A stretch of 64,000 bases of DNA from an uncultured Lachnospiraceae bacterium (lineage in GTDB: Bacteria; Bacillota; Clostridia; Lachnospirales; Lachnospiraceae): assembly GCA_950097145.1 (NCBI GenBank), contig CATNCF010000005.1:1-64000 (forward strand). The letters run 5' to 3'. Positions 51,688 through 59,606 of the stretch are shown one piece after another. The translations under genes and the position numbers were made by a program. The notes beneath the pieces are model-generated. The model was not told where the DNA came from. It saw only the letters and a program-made list of their open reading frames with translations, and searched no databases. How positions within the stretch are numbered: position 1 is the stretch's first letter; every line of letters begins with the position of its first letter.

Positions 51688-53136
51688 ATGTATGCAGATG
51701 AAAATGTGATTAAAATCAAACATGATGTACTACATGAAGTTGCAAGGCTTGCCTTTGCAGGAGAACTGGATGCTAAGAGGGATCATATTGCGGTAGAACT
51801 GATTCCTGGTCCTACCCCTCAGTTCCGCTGCTGTATCTATAAGGAGAGAGAGATTATCAGACAGAGGGTCCGTCTTGCAGAGGGCAAAGCACCAGGGGCA
51901 GAAGATAATGGAAATATTATTCAGGTTATCAGCTCAGCATGTGAAGACTGCCCGATTTCCAGTTATACTGTTACAGAGAACTGTCAGAACTGTATTGGAA
52001 AAGCTTGTATCAATGCATGTAAGTTTGGGGCTATTTCTACCGGAAGAGAGCGTTCCCATATTGATGCCTCCAAGTGCAAGGAATGTGGAAAATGTGCCCA
52101 GGCCTGTCCTTACAATGCCATTGCACATTTGAAGAGACCTTGTAAATACAGTTGTCCAGTGGATGCCATTACATATGACGAGCACGGTATTTCCGTGATT
52201 GATAAGGAAAAGTGTATCCGCTGCGGAAAATGTATTCATAGCTGCCCATTCGGTGCCATCGGCTCCAAGACCTTTATTGTGGATGTTGTGGAAGCACTGA
52301 AGTCAGGCAGAAAAGTTTATGCAATGGCAGCGCCTGCAACAGAAGGCCAGTTTGGTGCGGATATTACAATGGCAAGCTGGAGAAAAGCCATGAAGGAATT
52401 GGGATTTGAAGATTTTTATGATGTTGGGCTTGGCGGCGACATGACGGCTGCTTATGAAGCAGAGGAGTGGGCAGAAGCATACAAAGATGGGAAGAAGAAG
52501 GTAACTTCCTGCTGTCCTGCATTTGTAAATATGGTGCGTCTGCATTATCCTGAATTGGCTGAATGTGTGTCGACCACAGTGTCACCTATGTGTGCCGTAT
52601 CACGTCTGATTAAGGCGAAAGATCCAGATGCTGTCACGGTATTTATTGGGCCGTGTATTGCCAAGAAGTCGGAGGTCGTTGACCAGAAGATTCCGGGAAA
52701 TGCAGATTATGTGCTGACTTATAGTGAGATCCGTGCCATTATGAAAGCTAAGGATGTAACTTTAGAGCCATGCCCCAATGATGATCAGATTGCATCTGTA
52801 TATGGAAAGAGATTTGCCAATTCCGGCGGAGTTACAGAGGCTGTTCTCCAAAGCCTGAAGGAATCTGGAGATGAGATCAATGCCAAGGTATGCAAGGCAA
52901 ACGGAGCCGCAGCATGTAAGAAAGCGCTTTTGCTTCTTAAAGTTGCAAAATTGCCAGAAGACTTTATTGAAGGCATGATTTGTGATGGAGGCTGCGTGGG
53001 AGGTCCAAGTGCATTCAGCGACCAGACATCATCCAGACGGAATCGTGATACGTTAATTTCACAGGCAGATGAACGCGGCATTCATGAAAATTTGGATAAC
53101 TATGAGATGGATAGTTTCTCCATGCATCGTGAATAA
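51688..53136 (+). CDS. stand-alone [FeFe] hydrogenase, group B type
   Basis: 482 residues, ATG 51688 after AGAGAGG. N-terminal domain of unknown type, a Cys-rich region and ferredoxin motifs (CQNCIGKACINAC, CKECGKCAQAC, CIRCGKCIHSC), then H-cluster motifs L1 TSCCPAF (about 272), L2 GPCIAKKSE (about 320) and L3 CDGGCVGGPS (about 431). TSCCPAF and CDGGC variants are typical of group B rather than the classical group A (TSCCPGW, ACPGGC). Group B enzymes are widespread in gut Clostridia; physiological role (ferredoxin-linked H2 production or sensing) is not settled. Confidence 0.92.
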   Translation: MYADENVIKIKHDVLHEVARLAFAGELDAKRDHIAVELIPGPTPQFRCCIYKEREIIRQRVRLAEGKAPGAEDNGNIIQVISSACEDCPISSYTVTENCQNCIGKACINACKFGAISTGRERSHIDASKCKECGKCAQACPYNAIAHLKRPCKYSCPVDAITYDEHGISVIDKEKCIRCGKCIHSCPFGAIGSKTFIVDVVEALKSGRKVYAMAAPATEGQFGADITMASWRKAMKELGFEDFYDVGLGGDMTAAYEAEEWAEAYKDGKKKVTSCCPAFVNMVRLHYPELAECVSTTVSPMCAVSRLIKAKDPDAVTVFIGPCIAKKSEVVDQKIPGNADYVLTYSEIRAIMKAKDVTLEPCPNDDQIASVYGKRFANSGGVTEAVLQSLKESGDEINAKVCKANGAAACKKALLLLKVAKLPEDFIEGMICDGGCVGGPSAFSDQTSSRRNRDTLISQADERGIHENLDNYEMDSFSMHRE

Positions 53137-53169
53137 TGCAGAATGAGAAGTAATAAAACTTTAAATGAT

Positions 53170-53200
53170 AAGAGGGACTGGTTTATTACCAATCCCTCTT
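53170..53200. terminator. terminator after the group B hydrogenase
   Basis: AAGAGGGA (53170-53177) pairs with TCCCTCTT (53193-53200), with an inner GGT/ACC pairing and a short loop; a weak T-rich stretch follows. Confidence 0.75.
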
Positions 53201-53250
53201 ATTACTATGAAAGTGAAGGTTTCCATAATAAGGACAGTCATGGGGCTTTA

Positions 53251-54870
53251 CTATTTAATCTTTATTTTTTTTGACTGGAAACTGCTGGTATAGGTCTTGC
53301 CTTTATAGGTTTTATATGCCTTTACCGTAAAGAAATACGTTACGCCAGATTTTAGTTTACTTTTTGTGTAGCTGGTTCCACGGGTGTTTTTTAATTTTTT
53401 CCAGGAACCTTTCGCTTTGGTTTTATAATAGACCGTATAGCCAGTAGCGCCTTTTACTTTGCTCCATTTCAGAACAGCCTTTTTCTTCTTAGGCGTTGCC
53501 TTAAACTTTACGGCATTTGGATTTGTTGCCGTATACAGAGAAACATAAGATTGACTTTCCACTTGCTTTCCGTTTTGAGGCTGTCTATAAGCTTTAACTG
53601 CAAAACGGTAAGCAGTGCCCGGGGTTAATCCTTTGATTGTATAGGAAGCGGAAGTTGTCTCGCCATTTTGAATCCATTTTTTCTTGGAATTGTTATATTG
53701 ATAAACAAGGTATCCATCTGCCTTAGAGACTTTTTTCCAGGTTAGTTTTACATTCTTGGCAGAAGAAGCAGCCTTTAGGCCAGATACATTTGAAATGGTA
53801 AGAGCAGGTTCTGGGGCTGGAGGTACTTCCTCTTCTTTTGTAAATTTTTCTATTTCCTGAAGGATTTCTTCTGCTGTTTTAGGCCCTAATGTAAGACTTT
53901 GTATTTTATTGTTTTTATCAATTAAAACAATATATGGAAAGGTTCCGCCTGTATAATGATATAAGCCCAGGTAAGACATTGCAAGGTTATAATTCAGCAT
54001 GGATTCGTCATGGCAGTAAAGGATGTTTTTGCCGGAAAAGTTCTGGGCAAATGCTTTTGTGTCAGACAGAGAGGCGCCATATACTTCTGCAAAAATCACT
54101 CGGATATCAGATCTGCTGACCCAATTACTAGTATCAATGCTTTTTAGGGTAGATTTTGTCAGGCCGCAGGTTGTGTATCCAAACAGCAGAACAGTAGTCT
54201 TGTTTGGATCAGCTTTGGTAGAAATTGTTGTGCCGTCTATTGTGTTCAGACCGTAAGCAATATTTTCTATGCCAGAATCCGAATCCGTGGGAGGTGTGGT
54301 GGTTCCATCTCCGCCAACATCTGCAAATTTCTTGATTTCTGTTAAAATTTCATCCGCAGTTTTTGCACCGGATAATAAATTTTGTACCTTATTGTCCTTG
54401 TCAATAAGTACAATCATAGGATATTGTCCGCCATTCATACCATAGAGCTGCGCATATCCCACCATGGCCATATTAATGCCATAATCTTCATCATAACAGA
54501 ATGTCATTTCCGGACATTGATACCCCTGCTCATATTGCAGAACTTCCTCCTGGCTGTGTCCGTTTGTTTCCGCGAAAATTACCCGGATATCAGACCGCTT
54601 TACCCAGTCGCAGGAGGAAACACTGTTCAAGGTGGATCTTGTGTAACCGCATTTTGTATGGCCGAATATCAAAACAGTAGTTTCGTTTGGTCTGGCTTTG
54701 GTGGAAACAGCGGAGCCATCGGTTGAGGTAAAGGTATACGTAAGGTTATCTTTAACCTCGGCCGCCTGTGCCCTTATCCCTGGCAAAACCCATAAAAGCG
54801 GAAGCAGCAGTAATGAAATAATGATGAATGAGTGCAGCAATTTTTTTTGATAAAATTTTTCTTTTATCAT
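53251..54870 (-). CDS. secreted protein with two thioredoxin-like and two fibronectin type III domains
   Basis: 539 residues, ATG 54870, AGGAGGATG upstream. A signal peptide ending near 'IRAQAAE' is followed by two homologous thioredoxin-fold repeats: 'TTVLIFGHTKCGYTRSTLNS' (about 65) and 'TVLLFGYTTCGLTKSTLKS' (about 230). Each has Cys-x-x-x-Ser instead of CxxC. Two FN3 domains follow (about 345-435 and 445-539), ending in a basic tail. Probably an extracellular redox-like or peroxiredoxin/TlpA-derived binding protein. The lone cysteine makes oxidase activity unlikely; it may form mixed disulfides. Confidence 0.75.
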   Translation of the reverse strand: MIKEKFYQKKLLHSFIIISLLLLPLLWVLPGIRAQAAEVKDNLTYTFTSTDGSAVSTKARPNETTVLIFGHTKCGYTRSTLNSVSSCDWVKRSDIRVIFAETNGHSQEEVLQYEQGYQCPEMTFCYDEDYGINMAMVGYAQLYGMNGGQYPMIVLIDKDNKVQNLLSGAKTADEILTEIKKFADVGGDGTTTPPTDSDSGIENIAYGLNTIDGTTISTKADPNKTTVLLFGYTTCGLTKSTLKSIDTSNWVSRSDIRVIFAEVYGASLSDTKAFAQNFSGKNILYCHDESMLNYNLAMSYLGLYHYTGGTFPYIVLIDKNNKIQSLTLGPKTAEEILQEIEKFTKEEEVPPAPEPALTISNVSGLKAASSAKNVKLTWKKVSKADGYLVYQYNNSKKKWIQNGETTSASYTIKGLTPGTAYRFAVKAYRQPQNGKQVESQSYVSLYTATNPNAVKFKATPKKKKAVLKWSKVKGATGYTVYYKTKAKGSWKKLKNTRGTSYTKSKLKSGVTYFFTVKAYKTYKGKTYTSSFQSKKIKIK

Positions 54871-54992
54871 AGATCATCCTCCTTTTTATAAGATTTGGGC
54901 TATTTTTAGAAAAACAGAAAAATACCCCATAATACATGATTAATAACGATAATAACATATAGGAAATGCAAATGCAACAACAGAAATGAAAC

Positions 54993-55044
54993 TTGACAAA
55001 TATATCGTCATCTGATACATTTAATATATCTGATGACGATATAT
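54993..55044 (+). promoter_or_regulatory. promoter and long palindromic operator of the padR operon
   Basis: TTGACA (54993-54998), 17-base spacer, TACATT. ATATATCGTCATC (55000-55012) and GATGACGATATAT (55032-55044) form a 13-bp perfect inverted repeat with a 19-base spacer covering the promoter, as expected for PadR self-repression. Confidence 0.75.
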
Positions 55045-55085
55045 CAGTAAATGATGAATCATTGTCTGGACAAGGGGGTGGTTAT

Positions 55086-55409
55086 TTGTCGGAAAAGTAT
55101 ACTGCAATGACGGAAGCGGTTTACTATATCCTGTTATCTTTGAAGACGCCGAATCATGGATATGGTATTATCCAGAATACATTAGCTTTAACGAATGGAA
55201 GGTTGGAACTGGGTGCCGGGACACTTTACGGAGCTGTCAATACGCTGCTGGAGCGGGGCTGGATTCGGCTGTACAGTGAAGATAAGCATTCCAGGAAAAA
55301 GAAGCAGTATCTAATAACAAAACAGGGAGAATATGCATTAGAACAAGAAGTTCAGCGGCTGGAAGAATTGCTGGAAAATGGAAGAAAGATTCTACATTCA
55401 GGGGAGTAG
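55086..55409 (+). CDS. PadR-family transcriptional regulator
   Basis: 108 codons from TTG 55086, seven bases after AAGGGGGTGG; an upstream in-frame TTG is part of the -35 box and cannot start the protein. Winged helix: 'TEAVYYILLSLKTPNHGYGI' and 'GRLELGAGTLYGAVNTLLER', followed by 'SRKKKQYLITKQGEYAL'. PadR proteins repress genes for transport or stress and often sit beside DUF2812 and ABC genes, as here. The palindrome upstream is the likely operator. Confidence 0.92.
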   Translation: MSEKYTAMTEAVYYILLSLKTPNHGYGIIQNTLALTNGRLELGAGTLYGAVNTLLERGWIRLYSEDKHSRKKKQYLITKQGEYALEQEVQRLEELLENGRKILHSGE

Positions 55410-55427
55410 TGGGCAAGGAGGAAAAGC

Positions 55428-55988
55428 ATGAGGAAATTCAGGTTGTATTATGATAAGGAAAAAGAGGAAGAATGGCTGAATGAAATGTGCAGGAAGGGCT
55501 GGGGAATGACAAATTTCTTTCTGGGTTTTTATACGTTTGAACCATGCGCCTCAGGAGAATATACCTATCAGGTGGATTTTCCGGATTTTCAGAGAAAAAA
55601 AGGAAACAGGGATCAGATCAAGCGGGAGTATATAGAATTTGTGGAAGCAACTGGGGCAGAATATGTTTGTTCCTGGGTATATTGTATGATTTTCCGTAAG
55701 GAGACTTTAAAAGGGAATTTTAAACTTTACACGGATACAGAGTCTGAGATAAAGTTGTTTCAGCGGTTTCGGCGGTTGTTTCTTGTTGTTGATCTGATCG
55801 AATTATTTCTTTGCATGTTTCAGATAGGAAATTATATTAATTATATTAACCATTTTTGGAGCCCTAATCTGGGTGAAAATATTTTAATGGTGATGTCTGT
55901 GTTTATTTCCTGTGCTATTACGACAGTAGTGATGATTATAATTTTCCGAATTACCAGGAAAATCAATAAATTGAAACACGGAAGATAA
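55428..55988 (+). CDS. DUF2812 membrane protein
   Basis: 186 residues, ATG 55428, AAGGAGG upstream. Soluble N-terminal DUF2812 domain ('EEEWLNEMCRKGWGMTNFF', 'YTYQVDFPDFQ', 'GAEYVCSWVYCMIFRK') and two C-terminal membrane helices (about 120-140 and 155-178). DUF2812 genes nearly always accompany a padR gene, so this may be a membrane sensor or partner of the regulator. Mechanism is unknown. It lies 18 bases after padR. Confidence 0.88.
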   Translation: MRKFRLYYDKEKEEEWLNEMCRKGWGMTNFFLGFYTFEPCASGEYTYQVDFPDFQRKKGNRDQIKREYIEFVEATGAEYVCSWVYCMIFRKETLKGNFKLYTDTESEIKLFQRFRRLFLVVDLIELFLCMFQIGNYINYINHFWSPNLGENILMVMSVFISCAITTVVMIIIFRITRKINKLKHGR

Positions 55989-55994
55989 TTTTTC

Positions 55995-56043
55995 TTGACA
56001 AAAACAGAAAATTATACTATTGTATTAAGTAAGTAGTACAATA
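55995..56043 (+). promoter_or_regulatory. promoter and palindrome before the ABC exporter genes
   Basis: TTGACA (55995-56000), 17-base spacer, TATTGT (56018-56023). TATTGTA (56018-56024) and TACAATA (56037-56043) form an inverted repeat of the GntR/YtrA type over the -10 and start site. No GntR gene is present in the window's operon. Confidence 0.6.
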
Positions 56044-56065
56044 ATACATAGAGAGAGGATGGCCT

Positions 56066-56848
56066 ATGAGAGAATTACTAAAAGTGCAGAACTTAAGGAA
56101 AAGCTTTAAGATTTCGGCAAAGCAGCAGAAGATTCAGAATACGAAAGAACGTATTAAGGTGGCGGTAGATGATCTGAGTTTTACTGCGTATGAGGGGGAA
56201 GTATTTGGACTGCTGGGTCCCAACGGGGCAGGAAAGACTACGACCTTGAGGATGATGTCTGCTCTGGTGAAGCCAGATCAGGGAGATGTGCTGATAGAAG
56301 GGTCCAGCGTAGTGAAAAACCCTGACGAAGTCCGCAGCAAAATTGGATTTCTTACCAGTGAATTGAAGCTGGAAGAGTTCTTTACGCCCAATTATCTCTT
56401 TTCCTTTTTTTCGGAGCTTCACGGTGTGGGTAAAGCAGAAGCCGCGGCAAGAAAGCAGAAATTGTTTGAACGGTTTGGAATTACGAAATTTGCAGAGGTA
56501 AAGGTTGGCAATCTCTCCACTGGAATGAAACAGAAAATATCACTGGTAATTTCGATTGTCCATGATCCGGATATTATTATTTTTGATGAGCCTACGAATG
56601 GACTGGATGTGCTGACTGCAAAGGTAGTGACAGATTTTCTTCTGGAGTTGAAAGATCAGGGCAAGACAATTATTGTATCGACCCATATTTTCAGCCTCAT
56701 AGAAAAGATTTGTGACAGAGTTGGTGTTATTATTGACGGCAAGATGGCAGTCTGTGATACGCTGGAACACCTTACGAATGAGAAATCTCTGGAAGATAAG
56801 TTTTTTGACATTTATGCAGAAAGAGCAGGTGAGACTTATGAAAAATAG
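56066..56848 (+). CDS. ABC transporter ATP-binding protein (NatA-like)
   Basis: 260 residues, ATG 56066, AGAGAGGATGG upstream. Walker A GPNGAGKTT (about 52-60), signature 'NLSTGMKQKISLV', Walker B 'IIIFDEPTNGLD' and H-loop 'STHIF'. The closest pattern is NatA of the sodium/antibiotic exporter NatAB. The last codons overlap the permease start by 11 bases. Substrate unknown; with the PadR regulator, export of a toxic compound or ion is plausible. Confidence 0.92.
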   Translation: MRELLKVQNLRKSFKISAKQQKIQNTKERIKVAVDDLSFTAYEGEVFGLLGPNGAGKTTTLRMMSALVKPDQGDVLIEGSSVVKNPDEVRSKIGFLTSELKLEEFFTPNYLFSFFSELHGVGKAEAAARKQKLFERFGITKFAEVKVGNLSTGMKQKISLVISIVHDPDIIIFDEPTNGLDVLTAKVVTDFLLELKDQGKTIIVSTHIFSLIEKICDRVGVIIDGKMAVCDTLEHLTNEKSLEDKFFDIYAERAGETYEK

Positions 56849-58025
56849 TATCATGACAGTGATGAAAAAGGAATTTACACGTTTTTTTACAGATCGGAGA
56901 ATGGTATTGACTACATTGATTATGCCGGGACTAATGATTTATCTCTTATATTCATTTATGGGAAGCGGGCTGAGTTCTCAATTTGGTTCTTCTGAAGATC
57001 ATGTTACAAGTATCTATGTAGAAAACCTGCCTGACAGCCTGAAAAACCTGGCTGGCGGCGAAGCGCCGGTAGTATTTCAGCATATTACCGAAAGTGAGAC
57101 GCAGCAGGCGCTAAAGGCCCTTCAGGATACAGAGGAAGGATATGATCTTGTGGCAGTATTTCCAGAGGAGTTTGATGCTCAGACCGCAGCATATGATGTA
57201 GCATCAGACACACAAGCCCCTGCCGTGAAGCTTTATTATAATTCTACAGATACAGACTCTCAGTCAGCTTATAATATGATGCGGGATCTGCTGGATGCAT
57301 ATGAATCGTCCCTTGCCAATAAATTTGATGTGAATCCAGGTGATGAAGCTTATGATATGGCTACGGACGAGGATTTGTCAGCACAGGTATTTTCTATGAT
57401 GGTTCCTATGCTTCTGATGGTATTTCTGTTTAGCGGCTGTATGGCGGTAGCGCCGGAATCCATAGCAGGTGAAAAGGAGAGGGGGACAATTGCGACGCTT
57501 CTGGTGACGCCTGTAAAGCGCAGTCATCTTGCCATTGGTAAGATTATCAGCTTGAGTGTCATTGCAATATTAAGCGGCCTTTCCAGTTTCATGGGTACCA
57601 TGCTCTCACTGCCTAAGCTTATGGGAGAACAGGAAAATGTAAATGCAAGTGTCTACGGAATCGATGATTATGCATTAACCCTTTTCGTTATTTTATCAAC
57701 GGTACTGGTGATTATCACAATCGTTTCCATTATTTCGGCATTTGCAAAAAATGTAAAGGAAGCCACAGGCTGGGTGACACCGGTTATGATTATTTCCATG
57801 CTTCTGGGCGTCACCTCAATGGTAGAAAGCCTTTGCATGACAGAACCGGTTTGGTATTTCATTCCACTGTATAATAGCGTACAGAGCATGAACGGCATTT
57901 TCTCCATGGAGCCAAATCTTGTGAATATTATTGTAACAGTTATTGCAAATGTGGGTTACGCTGGAATTGGAGTTTTTGTACTGGCTAAAATGTTTGATAA
58001 TGAAAAAGTGATGTTTTCGAAATAG
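56838..58025 (+). CDS. ABC transporter permease (NatB-like)
   Basis: 396 residues from ATG 56838. One helix at the N-terminus (LTTLIMPGLMIYLLYSFMGS), a long external loop (about 40-195) and five more helices, with 'GEKERGTIATLLVTPVKRSH' at the start of the second half, the typical ABC-2/NatB coupling segment. Forms the exporter with the ATPase encoded upstream. Confidence 0.9.
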   Translation: MKNSIMTVMKKEFTRFFTDRRMVLTTLIMPGLMIYLLYSFMGSGLSSQFGSSEDHVTSIYVENLPDSLKNLAGGEAPVVFQHITESETQQALKALQDTEEGYDLVAVFPEEFDAQTAAYDVASDTQAPAVKLYYNSTDTDSQSAYNMMRDLLDAYESSLANKFDVNPGDEAYDMATDEDLSAQVFSMMVPMLLMVFLFSGCMAVAPESIAGEKERGTIATLLVTPVKRSHLAIGKIISLSVIAILSGLSSFMGTMLSLPKLMGEQENVNASVYGIDDYALTLFVILSTVLVIITIVSIISAFAKNVKEATGWVTPVMIISMLLGVTSMVESLCMTEPVWYFIPLYNSVQSMNGIFSMEPNLVNIIVTVIANVGYAGIGVFVLAKMFDNEKVMFSK

Positions 58026-58032
58026 CCAGATT

Positions 58033-58070
58033 GGACTGGTGTATCTCTTAAGAGACGCACCAGTCCTTTT
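58033..58070 (+). terminator. terminator after the ABC exporter operon
   Basis: GGACTGGTG (58033-58041) pairs with CACCAGTCC (58058-58066), followed by TTTT. Confidence 0.9.
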
Positions 58071-58072
58071 AC

Positions 58073-58101
58073 TTGTAAATTTTGGAGTGGTGGTATATAA
58101 T
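58073..58101 (+). promoter_or_regulatory. gltX promoter
   Basis: TTGTAA (58073-58078), 17-base spacer, TATAAT (58096-58101). No T-box-like leader fits in the 31 bases before the start. Confidence 0.65.
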
Positions 58102-58132
58102 AGGCATCAGTTAAGAAAAAAGGAGAATTACA

Positions 58133-59602
58133 ATGAATAAAGTACGAACAAGATATGCACCTAGTCCAACGGGAAAGATGCATGTAGGAAACCTGCGGTC
58201 AGCCCTGTATGAATTTTTGATTGCCAAACATGCGGGCGGAGATTTTATGCTCAGAATTGAGGATACGGACCAGGAACGTTTTGTGGAGGGAGCTACGGAG
58301 ATTATTTACCGCACTTTGGACAAGGCGGGATTGAAACATGATGAGGGACCGGACAAAGACGGCGGTTTTGGCCCTTATATCCAGAGCGAGCGTATGAAAA
58401 GCGGAATATACATGGAATATGCGAAGAAACTGGTGGATCGGGGAGAGGCATATTACTGTTTTTGCGGCAAAGAGCGTCTTGAATCGCTGAAAACAGAGAT
58501 TGTAGAAGGCAAGGAGATCATGATGTACGATAAACACTGCCTGTCTCTGTCCAAAGAAGAAATAGAGGCAAATCTTGCGGCAGGAAAGCCATTTGTGATC
58601 CGTCAGAATATCCCTATGGAGGGGACTACAACCTTCCATGATGAATTATATGGGGATATCAGTGTAGAGAATGCAGAATTAGATGATATGATATTGATAA
58701 AATCTGACGGTTACCCAACCTACAATTTTGCAAATGTAGTAGACGATCATACCATGAATATTACCCATGTGGTGCGCGGAAATGAATATTTGTCCTCAGC
58801 CCCTAAATACCAGAGGCTGTATGATGCTTTTGGATGGGAATCTCCAGTTTATATCCATCTGCCCCTGATTACAGATGAGAACCATAAGAAACTGTCCAAG
58901 CGCAGCGGACATGCTTCTTTTGAGGAACTGATAGAACAGGGATTTCTTACAGAGGCAGTAGTAAATTATATTGCCTTGTTAGGCTGGAGCCCAGAGGAAA
59001 ACCAGGAAATCTTCACTCTGGAGGAATTGATAGAAAAATTTGACTATCACAGAATCAGCAAGTCTCCGGCAGTTTTCGATATTGTAAAATTGAAGTGGAT
59101 GAATGGGGAATATTTGAAAGCCATGGACTTTGACACGTTCTATGACATGGCAGAACCTTATATCCAGAACTGCCTGACAAAGGATTATGATCTCAAGAAA
59201 ATTGCAGCAATGGTGAAAACAAGAATTGAGATTTTACCGGATATTACAGAACATATTGACTTTTTTGAGAAAGTGCCGGAATATGACAGTTCTATGTACA
59301 TTCATAAGAAGATGAAGACAACCATAGAATCTTCTCTGGAAGTGTTAAAAGAACTGCTGCCTGTCCTTGAGGCACAGCAGGATTACTCCAACGATGCATT
59401 GTATGAAACCCTTTGTAAGTATGTCTCAGACAAAGGCTGTAAAAACGGTTTTGTCATGTGGCCATTACGCACCGCAGTGTCTGGAAAGCAGATGACGCCA
59501 GGAGGAGCGACGGAGCTTATGGAAGTTCTGGGCAGAGAAGAATCTCTGGCAAGGCTGCGGGCGGCAGTTGCCAAATTGGAATCTGGAACAGATAAGGAAT
59601 AA
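58133..59602 (+). CDS. gltX: glutamate-tRNA ligase
   Basis: 489 residues, ATG 58133 after AAAGGAG. Class I synthetase: '[20 protein letters not shown]' (HIGH variant HVGN) and 'KLSKRSGH' (KMSKS-type). '[11 protein letters not shown]' is GluRS-specific. A second zinc-site cysteine pair is seen in YYCFCGK. It charges tRNA-Glu. Its stop is five bases before the helicase start, so the two are co-transcribed. Confidence 0.96.
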   Translation: MNKVRTRYAPSPTGKMHVGNLRSALYEFLIAKHAGGDFMLRIEDTDQERFVEGATEIIYRTLDKAGLKHDEGPDKDGGFGPYIQSERMKSGIYMEYAKKLVDRGEAYYCFCGKERLESLKTEIVEGKEIMMYDKHCLSLSKEEIEANLAAGKPFVIRQNIPMEGTTTFHDELYGDISVENAELDDMILIKSDGYPTYNFANVVDDHTMNITHVVRGNEYLSSAPKYQRLYDAFGWESPVYIHLPLITDENHKKLSKRSGHASFEELIEQGFLTEAVVNYIALLGWSPEENQEIFTLEELIEKFDYHRISKSPAVFDIVKLKWMNGEYLKAMDFDTFYDMAEPYIQNCLTKDYDLKKIAAMVKTRIEILPDITEHIDFFEKVPEYDSSMYIHKKMKTTIESSLEVLKELLPVLEAQQDYSNDALYETLCKYVSDKGCKNGFVMWPLRTAVSGKQMTPGGATELMEVLGREESLARLRAAVAKLESGTDKE

Positions 59603-59606
59603 GTCT

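Noticed and set aside
54993-55085. Upstream start (TTG 54993) for the PadR gene
   Set aside because: This TTG is the -35 box TTGACA of the operon promoter, and the extra residues include the operator; PadR homologues start at the later site.
58102-58132. T-box riboswitch before gltX or glnS
   Set aside because: The leaders are too short and no specifier loop or T-box sequence (TGGNACCGCG) is visible.
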